The notes under the pieces are model-generated. The model saw nothing but the letters and a program-made list of their open reading frames with translations. It was not told where the DNA came from and searched no databases. A program made the position numbers and the translations under genes. Below, one piece after another: positions 1 through 10,163 of a stretch of 26,925 bases of DNA; the first letter of the stretch is position 1, and each line of letters begins with the position of its first letter. Source of the stretch: Chara braunii (taxonomy: Eukaryota > Streptophyta > Charophyceae > Charales > Characeae); the NCBI GenBank assembly GCA_003427395.1, contig BFEA01000073.1, forward strand, positions 3,177,632 through 3,204,556, given 5' to 3'.

Positions 1-72
<72 letters not shown>
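1..72. repeat. (CA)n microsatellite
   Basis: Thirty-six uninterrupted CA units open the window, so the tract probably continues to the left. A shorter CA tract (181-202) follows. Between them lies about 110 bp of non-repetitive DNA in which I see no gene. Confidence 0.97.
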
Positions 73-73
<1 letters not shown>

Positions 74-180
74 TGGCACGTTAGGGTGCCGTAGTGTATG
101 GTTCCATATCGTAGCGGTAGATTCATTCGATTTTGCTCTGCTGATCGATGGAAGTAGCGGGCGGTCCGCCGCGCGATTCA

Positions 181-202
181 CATACACACACACACACACA
201 CA
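181..202. repeat. short (CA)n microsatellite
   Basis: About ten CA units with one T interruption at each end. It is followed by AT-rich low-complexity DNA (about 225-295) with repeated ATTT/ATTTT words. No coding signal is seen. Confidence 0.9.
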
Positions 203-371
203 TACAAACGTATAGTAGTAATGTATACATCCATATTTTTACGATACATTCATTCAATTTATTTATTTATTGATTTTATTTTATTTTATTTCTGTTCATC
301 CTGCCGATGGAAGTATCGTTACGCTAGGTGTGTGATAGGAGACTTACCATTTCTCTCTATCCCCTCGCCTT

Positions 372-432
372 CGTTGTTGTCGTCGTCGTCGTAGTTGTCA
401 ACGTACTTGTTGTCGTAGTCGTCGACGTAGTC
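372..432. repeat. GTT/GTC trinucleotide-rich tract
   Basis: An imperfect run of GTT and GTC triplets. Translated on the minus strand it gives a Thr/Ser-type homopolymer inside a low-complexity reading frame, which I treat as a consequence of the repeat rather than as a protein. Confidence 0.8.
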
Positions 433-674
433 TCCTTCTCATAGAGCCCGATGAAAGTCGCGAGCAAACCACTTCGTGGAGAGTAACGACGGGGGGGAGA
501 AAGATCGTAAAAGGCAGGCGATGAGAGGAGAATGAAGCACGAGGCAGCTAGGGAGACTGCGCGGTTGGAAAGAAAAGGATGGCGACCAAAGAGAAAATGG
601 GAGCGCTGCGAGAGGGAAGCAGAGTGCGGGAAAGAAGAGCGGGACGAAAGCTGCACGGGAGAAAAGAGAGGTGA

Positions 675-713
675 GAAGAAGAAGAAGAAGAAGAAGAAGA
701 AGAAGAAGAAGAA
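675..713. repeat. (AAG)n microsatellite
   Basis: About thirteen AAG units within a longer purine-rich stretch (roughly 485-740). Open frames over it encode poly-Lys, poly-Arg or poly-Phe only, so no gene is called. Confidence 0.93.
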
Positions 714-740
714 GGAAAAGAGGAAAGGGGAATGAAGGGG

Positions 741-800
741 ACTTACCTGTCTCCTATTCCCGGTTTCGAGGAGAGTGGTTGTGGCTTTGTTGCAGTGACA
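741..800 (-). other. isolated splice-donor-like motif with exon-like flank
   Basis: Read on the minus strand, an ACAG/GTAAGT-type junction (donor 741-746) follows about 55 nt that stay open in more than one frame. The motif matches the donor-like sequence that recurs in the A/B repeats of the right half. I see no acceptor or partner exon, so this could be a real exon end or a remote repeat copy. The stretch 800-1400 holds no other recognisable feature. Confidence 0.2.
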
Positions 801-1411
801 TTTTCGTGTCCGCACTCACAATAACGCGTTGCGCTTGGACCGGAGGTATCGTAATTTGGGTTGGAGGCTCTGCGCTCCTTGCCATCTGGGTGGCATCGAG
901 GACTGGTGGCCTCAGTCATGCGCCCGGGGCTTACCGTATGTGAGATGGAGACTTGTCTGATGCGTGATGCATCTGTTGTTCGAGCCGTGAGGGCAGGCTC
1001 GCCATCCGCCCGACGTTTTGGAGTATGCGTATGTGTCTGCGCTATAGTCGGTATGCCGCACATCGTGACGAAGGCCAGATCTGCGGCCCACTGTGTTGTT
1101 ATATTAACAGTTGTTCCCGTATTGGTTACACAATAACGAGTAAATCCTCCTATCCTGGGTTTTACCCAGCTTCTAGACCCGACTCTCGACCCCTCTGATA
1201 ACTATCTGAGTTGATCCTTAATAGGGCGCTCGCCTTTCAGGTTTCAACTCTAGGCCAAAACCAGAAGGTCCGTTGCCTGGTTATACTTGGTCAGCAGCCA
1301 ACGCTGGGAGTTACGTTCCAACGATGCCAATTTTCCACCATAGGCTTGGTAATTTAGTCCCTCAGACTGACCTCACCAAAAAAAATTCATAATTCATTGA
1401 CAAATTTCCCC

Positions 1412-1570
1412 CCATCGTCAGGTTGCCACTAATTGGAAGAACGATATGCATTTCAATATATATAAAAAAAAATCAATATATGAACCAACCAATTAGAACA
1501 AATTTCTCATCATCGTCAGATTGCCAAATAGTGGATGAACGAGGGGCATCGTCAGGTTGCCACTCAGTGG
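1412..1570. repeat. three short direct repeats, CATCGTCAGRTTGCCA core
   Basis: The core occurs at about 1412-1445, 1510-1542 and 1546-1570. Copies 1 and 2 continue with a similar tail (TGGAnGAACGA). Copies 2 and 3 are adjacent, while copy 1 is separated by about 65 bp of AT-rich DNA. A decayed tandem or dispersed repeat fits best. No function is visible. Confidence 0.7.
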
Positions 1571-1758
1571 TCGTGTCTTCCCGCCTCGATCACAGATTAG
1601 TCGGACACACGTCTCAGGGATCTCTTAAAATACGTAAAACGAGCCAGAAATCCAAAAGAAATATAAAATTTTTGGCTTTCACAATACCATTGATGCAAAA
1701 AAAATATTTTTCAGAACATCAACAATTTTAAACGATCCTGTTTCGGGATCCTTTTATC

Positions 1759-2010
1759 TTATCTCAAATTAACCCCATTGGGATGGTGAATGATGCCTTT
1801 TGCAAAATATACATATTTTAAAAGAAACTCAAAGAGGACACATCTCATGTGTCTTTTCATTGCAGGACCCATCTTTTGGTATTCCTCCAATAATTTTAAT
1901 GACTTAAAATAAAACTCAATTTTTGAGGTCACCGTCAGCCGTCCATTTTGGGGTTGAATTTTAAATAATCCAAATAAGAACCGACTCAATAACGTATCGT
2001 ACAAATACAT
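1759..2010 (-). CDS. candidate terminal exon, hypothetical protein (weak)
   Basis: An open frame of 83 codons ending in a stop at 1759. It has plausible protein composition: hydrophobic helix-like stretches and a mixed Lys/Glu/Met/Arg segment in the middle (LLEEYQKMGPAMKRHMRC). An AG dinucleotide (ATTATAG) stands directly before its first ATG, so it could be an exon starting in phase 0. That is the phase left by the candidate exon at 2694-2857. The AG lacks a clear pyrimidine tract and sits next to a perfect palindrome (2014-2035), which weakens the case. I recognise no family. In AT-rich DNA a frame of this length can be chance. Confidence 0.2.
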   Translation of the reverse strand: MYLYDTLLSRFLFGLFKIQPQNGRLTVTSKIEFYFKSLKLLEEYQKMGPAMKRHMRCVLFEFLLKYVYFAKGIIHHPNGVNLR

Positions 2011-2013
2011 CTA

Positions 2014-2035
2014 TAATACTCGTGTCCGAGTATTA
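2014..2035. other. perfect 9-bp hairpin with 4-nt loop
   Basis: TAATACTCG is followed after TGTC by its exact reverse complement CGAGTATTA. More palindromic words lie just downstream (CTCAAG/CTTGAG across 2047-2072, and GATGATCATC). From 2073 to about 2480 I see only AT-rich DNA without a gene. Confidence 0.75.
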
Positions 2036-2693
2036 ATCAGAACGTACTCAAGGATGATTAAACCTTCTTGAGATGATCATCAAAGATCAAAATATCATAT
2101 CATGTCAATCAAATCACAACAAATTTTGAAAAAACAATTCAAAGACAACTTTTACTGTACGCAGGGCTTTCCCCCTGTTTTCATGGAACTTTTATAATAC
2201 AAATGTAAACAACATTCTCCTGCAATAAAGAAATAATATAGTGTGAATAATAAGTAATATTACAAAGAGATGTTTGAGCTGTAAAGGAATTTCATGAAAA
2301 TCCAAACCATTCAATCATATCACTACAGACAAACATCAACTGATAACTTCCACGAACAATGAGAACAATTGTTACAATAAAATACCACAAGAACAAATAC
2401 AATGAAGAAACAAAATAACAATGACATAATATTTATTTGCTCATTTTTGCTTAACAGAGGTATATTATGTCGAGGGGTGGTGTAATCCTACCAAAGGGAT
2501 AGCATCTCAGATCATGAGCCCCGCCCTAAGACTAAGCCTCACCACATCTCCCTCCGATTCCAATGCCGAGACCTTATCAGTTTTTTGTCAACAGAGTAGA
2601 ACGACCTCATCTCACATGCTCTAGGTTGGTTATGCCTTGACCATGGAGATGAGGTGGCCCTGCCCGACACAAGGTTAGGCAACCACTCCTTAC

Positions 2694-2857
2694 CTCATAG
2701 CGAACAACAGTCGCCTTCCCTATAGACAACGTCCTAACAAGACCCCAAACGTTTTCCTCCCCTTCGATGATAGTGTAGCCACTTCTCCTCTTCAGAAAAG
2801 GCGACAACACCTCACTATGAACCAGGAAGATTGTTCCGGCGTGAGTCTCACTACCAC
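2694..2857 (-). CDS. candidate internal exon, hypothetical protein
   Basis: On the minus strand this 164-nt segment is bounded by ATCCCTTAG before 2857 and by GAG/GTAAGG at 2694/2693, both acceptable splice borders. It is open throughout as 2 nt plus 54 codons, and the peptide (GSETHAGTIFLVHSEVLSPF at the start, ATVVRYE at the end) has ordinary globular composition, unlike its AT-rich surroundings. Its starting phase fits the upstream candidate exon at 3005-3188, and its end phase fits 1759-2010. I do not recognise a family. The three candidates together are the best sign of a split gene in the left part, but no long conserved domain confirms it. Confidence 0.3.
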
Positions 2858-3004
2858 CTAAGGGATTTTTTTTTTATACCCTCTTTAAGCGGCTTGGAAA
2901 AGTCACGGTATCAATCGATGTTGCAATCTTTCAAATGACAGATTTTGCATGCTGACCTCCCTTGAGAGAATTTATTCTCTTCAAAGATGGGTCACTCCAT
3001 TCAC

Positions 3005-3188
3005 CTCCAGCCCCATGTTGAACGTGAATTTCATACAGTTTTTCTACCCTTATTGAAGAAAGCAATTCATAAACATAGTCAGTCAGGTACAAACAATCAC
3101 CAAGCAATCGATAAATATGCGTACATAAAAAGTTACAAATTTCACTAAAAAACGAACATAACATACAATGATACATCACTTGAAACAT
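3005..3188 (-). CDS. candidate upstream exon, hypothetical protein (weak)
   Basis: An open frame runs on the minus strand from an ATG at 3188. It includes a hydrophobic, Cys/Tyr-rich first part and then a more hydrophilic piece (LSSIRVEKLYEIHVQHGAG). A donor-like GGAG/GTGAAT at 3005/3004 would leave one nucleotide in the last codon, which the exon at 2694-2857 completes, through a 147-nt intron. The true start may lie further upstream. The donor is weak and no family is recognised. Confidence 0.2.
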
Positions 3189-3189
3189 A

Positions 3190-4714
3190 TATTATTCATT
3201 TTCACATGCATTCATTTATACCCAGTCATATACATTCCCCAGAGTGGGAATAAGTAATTTTATCACTCTTTATATAATATTGTAATTCGAGGAGTTGGTT
3301 ATCCCTCAAGTGGATACTCTCATACTCTGATCATATTGAGTATAGCAAATGAGATAGTTATTTAAGTGGATAGTCCCATGATATAATTTCCAATTCTTGA
3401 CCAACTGATAACGTTCGAGTCCATTCATATCTCTTTCAAGAATCCGATAAATCTAATCGGACTCTTTATGCCATGATTCCTAAAGTTAAATCATTATCAT
3501 ACTTTATCATATACAACCTCAAACGGATATGCATTTTTCAAGTAAATGACCTAATATTACGCTCGCTATACTATTCGTCCCTAAGGATTAATCAGTCACT
3601 AAGTGGGTGATGAAATAGTTAATTTATATCTTATGATCTTCTAAGGGTTAAATATTTTTTCAATAAATAATCCTACCAGCAAACTCTATATCACATCGCC
3701 ATAATGTTATAAACTTATTTAACTAGTCAGCCTCTAACTGTTGAAATGACTAAACATAGGATCACCCACTTTTATTTCATTTACCTACTCATAGAGTCTC
3801 TTTACCATACACATACCAAGCTTGCCCTTTTGAAATCTATACCAAAGATCGAGGCTCCTTGTACCAGAGTAAACCTTTTATACGATAGTTCACTGTCACT
3901 TGAACGTACCTATCAAATAGATAACTTCGCTACAGTACAATGCTGGCAGCAGGACAACTCTAAAGTATATATATCTTACTATATTCAGTAAGCTTTCAGA
4001 GAGGGTAATTACTTTAGACAGATAGTCCAAAGCTCATACATGTCACGACATAACCTCCAAAGTCAGACTACTATTGAGAAAACGAGTCAATCATGAAGAC
4101 CTATATTAGATAGCCTTAAAATTGGATGGTCGATTTTTATTCTGTAGGTAATAATTAAGTTATAGTCATAATATGACGCATGTCTTTGCGAACACATATG
4201 ATTTTCAACTAGGTAGCCTAACAACTATACACTTTTCCACAACGGGTCTATTCGACATTCACATACATCATCAAACCCCAAAAGCGAACTAGCAATACAT
4301 ATCGCTTTTCTTTCCCTACCTCAACGAGACTTTTTCTAGTCTTCTAAGAGAGGTACTATAACGGCGGGGCAAAGGGGATACATAATCTTGCATTAATCTT
4401 CATGGTATGAAAAAAACATTACTAAGTCAGACTTACCCCTTTGTAGACTCTTAGCAATGACCTGAATTAGGGTTTTAAGCCTCACTAGAACAAGTGTTCT
4501 GGTCCTGCTAGCTCAGGACATGACAAACAAGTCCACTATGGTTGTCTTTCCGACCATTCCCCTATATGGTGGGCAATAGATAACCCTGCCTAAATAATTA
4601 TAGCATAAAAATGAAAGTGCAGACCCACTACATAGGAAAAGATTCATCGGTACGACCTACAAATCGAAGGGTGGATCATGTACGCAAGAGGGTAGACATA
4701 CACAAATAGTGGGT
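3190..4714. other. AT-rich stretch without recognised gene
   Basis: About 1.5 kb of AT-rich DNA with short frames only (the longest about 80 codons, 3746-3991 on the plus strand, of unremarkable composition). Words such as AAGTGGATA recur loosely (for example near 3318 and 3365), suggesting very decayed repeats. I see no RNA gene or mobile-element end. Confidence 0.5.
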
Positions 4715-6365
4715 TGATTTTCACGGGAATCTTCCACTACCTGATCAAGTCCATACAAAACGGTTAGTCAAACTGGTAATCGAGTAGCCCCACGACAACA
4801 CTAAACCATCCCTCGTAGTCCTCATGCGATCAATCATTTCAAACAATCTTATGCAAGTGACCGGATAACTCGCATGGGAGTATCCCTTTATTAGTTAAAA
4901 CAAGTAGTTAAGAAGGCCTTGTTGAGACATTTCCAACACTTGTTCCAAAACAATTCAGACCACCTCTTATAAAAAATCAGTACAAAATTCAAGTTAGCAA
5001 TAGGTGACCTTCACGGAAGTTCCGTATTACTCCTTGATCAGAGCTTAGTTTGTTCTTAAGAGCGTAATAGGATGGCCCCACGAGAGCTACCCGACTACTC
5101 TCTCAAAGTTAGACGAGCTAGGATCGAGTTAGTAGACACAGACAAACATCAGGACCCCATTTTGCTGCAGTGTCATATTAGGCCTGTTAGTGTAGAACCA
5201 AGCAAGCAATACGATGACCCCACAGGAGTCTTCCTATTCCTTCCTTGCGTAGTAAATAATTTAACTTTAGAATATTGTCGAATGAGCACAGGAAAGTGAC
5301 TAAAGGCAAGGTAAGGAGCGATATAGTATTTTTTGCAAAAAATTACTGAGGCAATTTTTCAAGAGAGGTCGTATGCTTGGGGCTAGTTACCTTGGTAACC
5401 GTACAATCTCATACCATCTTTTTTTTTTTTTTTTTTTTTCCAATTCCCCCCCCCTTTTCAATTCTTCTCTTCCTTTTTGCGAAGTCAATAGTCCTATCCA
5501 GGAACCTTCCTTATCGACTCCACTTTTTTGAGCCGGTTCTTTACTCGTGTTCCTTAGCCGGTATAATGGTCGAACCTTTATATGCAGGTAAAGTAACATT
5601 TGCAAGCCAATTATTAGCTAATAAAAGCTAATAAGTAAGAGGTATAATGATGCAATACACTGTATTAAGTTAACATTGTACGCCTATGCGGTTAAGGAAA
5701 TCATGAAGCGAGCAATGTTAGGCGGAAACAATATAGGTGTGAGATAGTAACGAGAATGACTATGTTTATTTAGCATGAGAATAATTCGAACATAAGTATA
5801 AACAAAGTTAGATTGAGTTGATTATTTTCTCCCTGCTCTTTATGACTTAAAGGTCTTTCGCTGGGGAAGTAGATGCTACGACCTGGTATTCCAATGTAAT
5901 CTAATAGTCATAGCTTATTAGGAACCATTGTGACGCTATAACTATATCAAAACATATTTAGTATAGACCAGGGAAGGGAGCAGGGGATAAAGTATCATCC
6001 TACTTATGAAACTGTCACTGTACTCACGCGGTGAGTACTTAATTCCCTTCCAATCTAGTCCGATAGGTGATAGGAGAGCCCCACGGGAGACTCCTACTAC
6101 CTCTGCTTATGTTAATCGTCCTAGCCTAAAAGCCTTGTACCCCACGGGAGTACCAGATTATCTCTTAGATCTAGTCCGTAAAGTAACAGAAAAGACGCAC
6201 GACATCTTCCCGTTACCAACGCCGAAGTCAGACAGACACTTCACCAGATCAGTACTTAGTCGGGTGAATGGCAGGGTAACTCTTACGGGAGTATCCCTTT
6301 ATTTACCTCATTCAGTTCATGCAAGCAAAGTGACGACTCCACGGGAGCCTCCATCACATAAAGAA
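4715..6365. repeat. decayed tandem repeat with CACGGGAG core, unit about 55-75 bp
   Basis: A core close to GAYCCCACGGGAGTMTCCY recurs at about 4724, 4873, 5072, 5220, 6080, 6140, 6283 and 6338, with weaker copies between. The core is self-complementary in part (ACTCC...GGAGT), so each copy could form a short hairpin. Each is often followed by a pyrimidine-rich CTA/TTACCTC segment. Spacing between clear neighbours is about 55-75 bp or a multiple. The frames over the best-preserved part (6006-6368) and over 5072-5299 encode the repeat and show no independent protein signal. A poly-T run (about 5420-5440) lies inside the region. Confidence 0.6.
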
Positions 6366-6728
6366 TAAAAGTATATCATAAACCTACAACTTATACATGG
6401 CTAAGGAGATATAGACAAGGAAAGTAGTATGAAAGCAAAGTTCACTTAAGTCAGTGTACATTAACTAAAAATAAACAAAACAGTCAGTCACGTCTCTATC
6501 CCCTCTCGACTCTTTGATAATTTATGAGAGTCGATTAGAGTCATTAACCTCTTAACAACTTTAGTTGACAAACGCGCCTACATAGACAAATGACCCGAGT
6601 ATGTAAACAGAAGGAAGGATCCAGCATATGCAGACACCTCCCTCAAATCGTTAACCTAACTTCTACCTATACTATATAAGAGTATTACATTCACTAGTTA
6701 TATCTTTGATAAAAACTCATAACTATCT
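6366..6728. other. no recognised feature
   Basis: About 360 bp of AT-rich DNA. I see no gene, RNA or clear repeat. Confidence 0.4.
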
Positions 6729-7130
6729 TAAACCCTAGTCCGTTCTTTAAGAACGTTCGTAGGCAGTTGAAGGCCCGGACAATGCAAATATGCTCGCATT
6801 GTTGGTGTGACTTCACACTCCTGCATATAACATTCTTAGTGTCTAACCAACGGTAATTCAACTCACGTGTCACAAGCTATATCAACTTATCTAAAGGTTG
6901 TTGTTTTGCCGTGATCATCGACTTACCAAACCCGAGTTCGTTCTCTGAGGACCTCGGCTGGAAAGCGAGATCCCCGGTTTACCCGACCCGTTGCCGGTGG
7001 GCATCTTGCATTATTAATGATAATCATGCTGACAATTAAATTAAAGGTTGTCGTCTGGCGAGGACTTCAATTTACCAAACCCAGGTCCGTTCGCATAGGA
7101 CCCGACAGGCAACCGAAGGTCCCCGGCAAC
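6729..7130. repeat. three diverged direct repeats, AAACCC-N-GTCCGTTC core
   Basis: A core of TTACCAAACCCnnGTYCGTTC, a GGACCYnG element, GCAnYYGAAGGYCCCCGG and variants occurs at about 6729-6782, 6898-6980 and 7045-7130. Copies 2 and 3 also share the preceding TAAAGGTTGTYGTYTKGC. Spacing is roughly 150-190 bp. Copies 2 and 3 are more GC-rich than their surroundings. The frame at 7017-7295 that crosses copy 3 looks incidental. Confidence 0.65.
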
Positions 7131-7289
7131 GGCGCCACCTGTCGTGCGCTGCGGTCCCGCACCCTGCTGGGGAGCGCTGAACCTCACGGTCGTGTCACGC
7201 AAGATTTTACCTTTGAAGAACAACTAGTCACCACTCCGACCGTGCGAGCATGCTATACCTTTCACGACGCCCTGCGACAGGTCGGGATG

Positions 7290-7367
7290 TCGTGAGGTAC
7301 AACTCACCTCTACCCGAGGGGTTGTCACCACCCTCTGGTAGGCGTATCCCTGCTGAGCTACCGGCCC
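7290..7367 (-). ncRNA. tRNA-like segment with Pol III A-box resemblance (SINE head or tRNA relic)
   Basis: On the minus strand the segment begins GGGCCGGTAGCTCAGCAGGG, which resembles a tRNA acceptor start followed by an A box (GGTAGCTCAGC). It continues with a CTACC arm and ends near a stem of GAGGT/ACCTC with a 7-nt loop in the place of a T-arm, but without a canonical GGTTCGANNCC B box. A full cloverleaf does not fold cleanly by eye. A tRNA-derived SINE head or a degenerate tRNA is the likely reading. From 7368 to 7745 I see nothing further of note. Confidence 0.35.
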
Positions 7368-7745
7368 ACATGTGAAGGCTTTTACATGCCTTTGTAGAGG
7401 TAGGTCGGCCGATGGCGTTTTCTCGATCGCCGTAGCATAGGTATACACGCGGTTGAACGCCTAAGACTGACCTGTTTACGTGTCGGGCATCAGAGCGCTG
7501 ATCTCCCGGACCGACTTACTATTCAGGTCGACTCGATTGATGATCTCTCCCGCATACATTACTCTGACCTACTTGTACTTGACCAATTATATAAGCTACG
7601 TAAGTTTTCCCACATCAATATATACATGAAGAATACAGCTCAAAGGTTGAAACTGAAAGGCAAGGAGATGTCTTTTACATTTTTACACAAACAGAGACAA
7701 ACGTCAGAATGAACGAAGCTTTGACTTTTGAAAGAGAAACAATCA

Positions 7746-7881
7746 ATAGGCTCTTGGCCTTTCAACAAACATCACAAATAAAAATAGGCTCATGGCCTGT
7801 CAAATATGCATAAAAAATAAAAGATAGGTTCATGACCTTTCAAATAAAAAATGATATGAATAAGGCTCTTTCGCCTTTGCC
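7746..7881. repeat. four tandem mini-hairpins, period about 38 bp
   Basis: Four copies of ATAGGCTCATGGCCTTTCAA or a variant start at about 7746, 7784, 7824 and 7860, separated by A-rich spacers. Each copy holds a 4-5 bp stem: AGGC/GCCT in copies 1 and 2, AGGT/ACCT in copy 3 (both sides changed), and AAGGC/GCCTT in copy 4. The array is not CRISPR-like, since the repeats are short, the spacers are AT-rich and similar, and the setting is eukaryotic. Confidence 0.7.
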
Positions 7882-8549
7882 AATTGTCCTAATCTATTCA
7901 ACATCAATGGGTAAAAGTCGGAAATCCAAACCAAATGTACAAAGGTTACGAGTCGACGAAATGTCTGAGTCGAGGCTTAGGTAAGCATAAGCAATGCGAG
8001 TTGAGTGAATAACATGTGGTTGGTCATCTTACTGACCTGCAGACAAAACAAAAGCATTTCGCAATCCTAACAGAGTCAACCATTCATTCACTTCCACACA
8101 GATTACACTTGTGCTTCCAAATCCCTCTGCCAGACATTCCTGTATCGACTCAGTCATTCAAGGACCTCTTTTGACCAAACGCAGACTTTTCAGACATTGA
8201 CTCGAAAATCAGAAATGCCATTTAGTTCAAGGGTTGATGCAAAGTGTGGGTGTAGAGGGTGAGTGAGGGTTGAGTTGGCGGACCAACCTGTTACCATAAG
8301 GCAACAACATGTAGTCTTGTACAAACTCACAATGAGTCTTCTTGAGTAAGATGACCTACAATCACACACATGTCACAAGGTCTCAACACCTCCCTCACTA
8401 TCAACATAACCCTACATGAAGTTCAGCGATGTGAACTTCGATTCTAATGGAGGACTATAATATAGTCCAATCAAATGTAAGTATGAAGAAAGAAGACCCT
8501 TACAAGAACCTTCATCTCATACTTACTAATCTGTATCGATTCTATCAAG
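7882..8549. other. no recognised feature
   Basis: About 670 bp of moderately AT-rich DNA. Short words recur, but I find no gene, RNA or repeat that I can support. Confidence 0.4.
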
Positions 8550-8745
8550 TAGTAGGATGACTCACACATGAGTATCCTGCCACTTGTTTTTAGTCTAACT
8601 GATCTAGACTTAGACAGACCATGGGATGACCCGCACAGGGGTACCCCACTTCTAGTCTATCAACCTAACAATCTAAGATATGTATGTATGTACAGACGAG
8701 TAAAAGGATGTCCCTCACACATGAGCCTTATCCTATTACCTGTTC
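8550..8745. repeat. further copies of the CACGGGAG-type repeat
   Basis: Three cores (at about 8553, 8625 and 8710) read GATGACTCACACATGAGTATCC, GATGACCCGCACAGGGGTACCC and GATGTCCCTCACACATGAGCC-like. They share the layout of the repeats at 4.7-6.4 kb, with a spacing of about 70-85 bp. The paired halves of each core change together (ACTCA...TGAGT, ACCCG...GGGGT), which keeps the hairpin. Confidence 0.55.
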
Positions 8746-8820
8746 TACATCCATACATCAATCAATCAACAAAGTAACAGAAAAAAAATAAGGTGTATAT
8801 GATAAGAATGAGAAAGGACT

Positions 8821-8945
8821 TTGTTCGTTTTCTTATTTTGTGTCTTTATTCTCCTTTTCTCATTCTCCTTATCTCCTTCTTCACTCTTCCTTTCTACCTT
8901 CTTCCTTCTTTTCTTCTCTCTACCATTTTCACGTTCTTCTTCCTA
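8821..8945. repeat. pyrimidine-rich (CTT/TCC) tract
   Basis: About 125 bp consisting mostly of C and T on the plus strand. The hydrophobic frame over it (Phe/Leu/Ser-rich) is a by-product of composition. It is followed by an A-rich AT tract at about 9085-9160. Confidence 0.7.
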
Positions 8946-9284
8946 AATGACTTTGTGTGCACTTATGCTTGCTCTAGGCCAGCGTGCACAAAGCCGACAA
9001 TGGCTGTAGTTAGGTACGGGTTCACATGCACATGTCTGATTGTACTGACAATCAAATCAGAACAAATAGTGTACGTAATGAAATAGTAACAACAACAAAT
9101 AACAATAATAATAATCTTAAAAAAAAATAAAAAAAAAAATAAAATAAAATAAAAAAAATACAAGTAATATGAGTAAGCGCGGTACACAGAAGACTAAGTT
9201 GCAATTAATCATGCAGAAGTCCAAATAGTTATGTAACTAGTAGAGATTTGAAATGCACTAAGATTCCTATTCAAATAAGAGCAA

Positions 9285-9495
9285 TACAGTGAACTCGTGA
9301 GTCAATGTCCAAACCCTCAATCCATCTTAATGCAGTATTCATTATCGCTCTTACTATCTGGCGCCAGTGTCATGCCCTTTCTATTCATCCTATCTATCCT
9401 ACCCACGTTCCTGCAACCGGCTCACCTCGACTTCAAAGATCAATATGACGTTAACACTAATGCCGACCTCACGCATACATCAGGTACGTACTCTT
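9285..9495 (+). repeat. subfamily A repeat copy, inverted relative to the right-half copies
   Basis: The start (ATACAGTGAACTCGTGAGTC) matches the reverse complement of the copies at 20.3, 22.1 and 24.5 kb. It then holds a GGCGCC palindrome (about 9360), and near the end GACGTTAACACTAATGCCGACCTC followed by CAGGTACGT, which corresponds to the 74-nt exon-like segment and donor-like motif of subfamily A. The middle is diverged. The frame DVNTNADL is readable here but is not the frame kept between the other two copies. Confidence 0.7.
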
Positions 9496-9499
9496 TACT

Positions 9500-9955
9500 C
9501 CTCTCATTACTATGCTTAATTTACATTGCGCCTCCTTCTTGAAAAACACCGTCGTTCGTCACCTTCTTGCGTGCTGCAGTCCCTCTATAGCTGCTAGCGC
9601 CCGCTGTACTGCTGCGCCCCACACTACTCAGTGTCTACGAGCGCACCCCAACCTGTAATAGCGTATGCAGACACTTGAGCGCATTTGCAGCAGCGTGTTC
9701 ACATTGTCTGTCTAGGCCAAAATGCCCTGGATTGGCTGGCCTCCTCCCTATATATGGGAGATGCTGCTGTAGCTGGACTGTTTGGGCGTGGCCGTGGAAG
9801 TTGCCAGTAGCTTCCAGTGGGCCTCCAGCGTCTGCGCCCAGGCTTGTTTCAACAGTTGAGGGTCTGGGCCCTTTACAGTTGGGCACACCGGATTACCCAA
9901 ACTTTGCATGCTCGCTGTGTTTTGCATTGGCCCACTGGGTGGATGTGACGACAAT
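9500..9955. other. GC-rich stretch without recognised gene
   Basis: GC-rich DNA with overlapping open frames on both strands (for example 9675-10091 plus and 9635-9886 minus), none with a recognisable domain. Several words (GCTGCTGTAGCTG, GGGCCTCCAGCG) look like decayed minisatellite. I do not call a gene. Confidence 0.4.
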
Positions 9956-9959
9956 GATG

Positions 9960-10116
9960 CATTCACGCAACAGGCTCACTCAGACTTTGAAGACCAATGC
10001 ACATAACGCCTATTCCACAACCGGTCTTCTTCATGCATCAGGTACTTATCTCATCTCCTCTCATCAGGCCCTGACCACTTACACATTATAACTGTGATTA
10101 ATACATGAGGCTAATG

Positions 10117-10163
<47 letters not shown>
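9960..10163 (+). repeat. second, diverged A-like copy and (TAA)n tail
   Basis: CAGGCTCACTCAGACTTTGAAGACCAATG followed by CATCAGGTACTTATCTCATCTCCTCTCATCA resembles 9415-9510 and so looks like another copy of the same end. A TAA microsatellite (about 10116-10163) follows it, as with the other superfamily members. Confidence 0.5.

Noticed and set aside
357-815. 152-codon minus-strand frame
   Set aside because: It runs through GTC and AAG repeats and is mostly poly-Phe, poly-Thr and Ser. The composition comes from the microsatellites.
1733-1760. Bacterial-type terminator (GATCC...GGATC followed by TTTT)
   Set aside because: A single short stem in AT-rich eukaryotic DNA, with no bacterial gene beside it.
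7746-7881. CRISPR-like array of repeats and spacers
   Set aside because: Units are too short, the spacers are similar A-rich sequence, no cas genes are present and the setting is eukaryotic.
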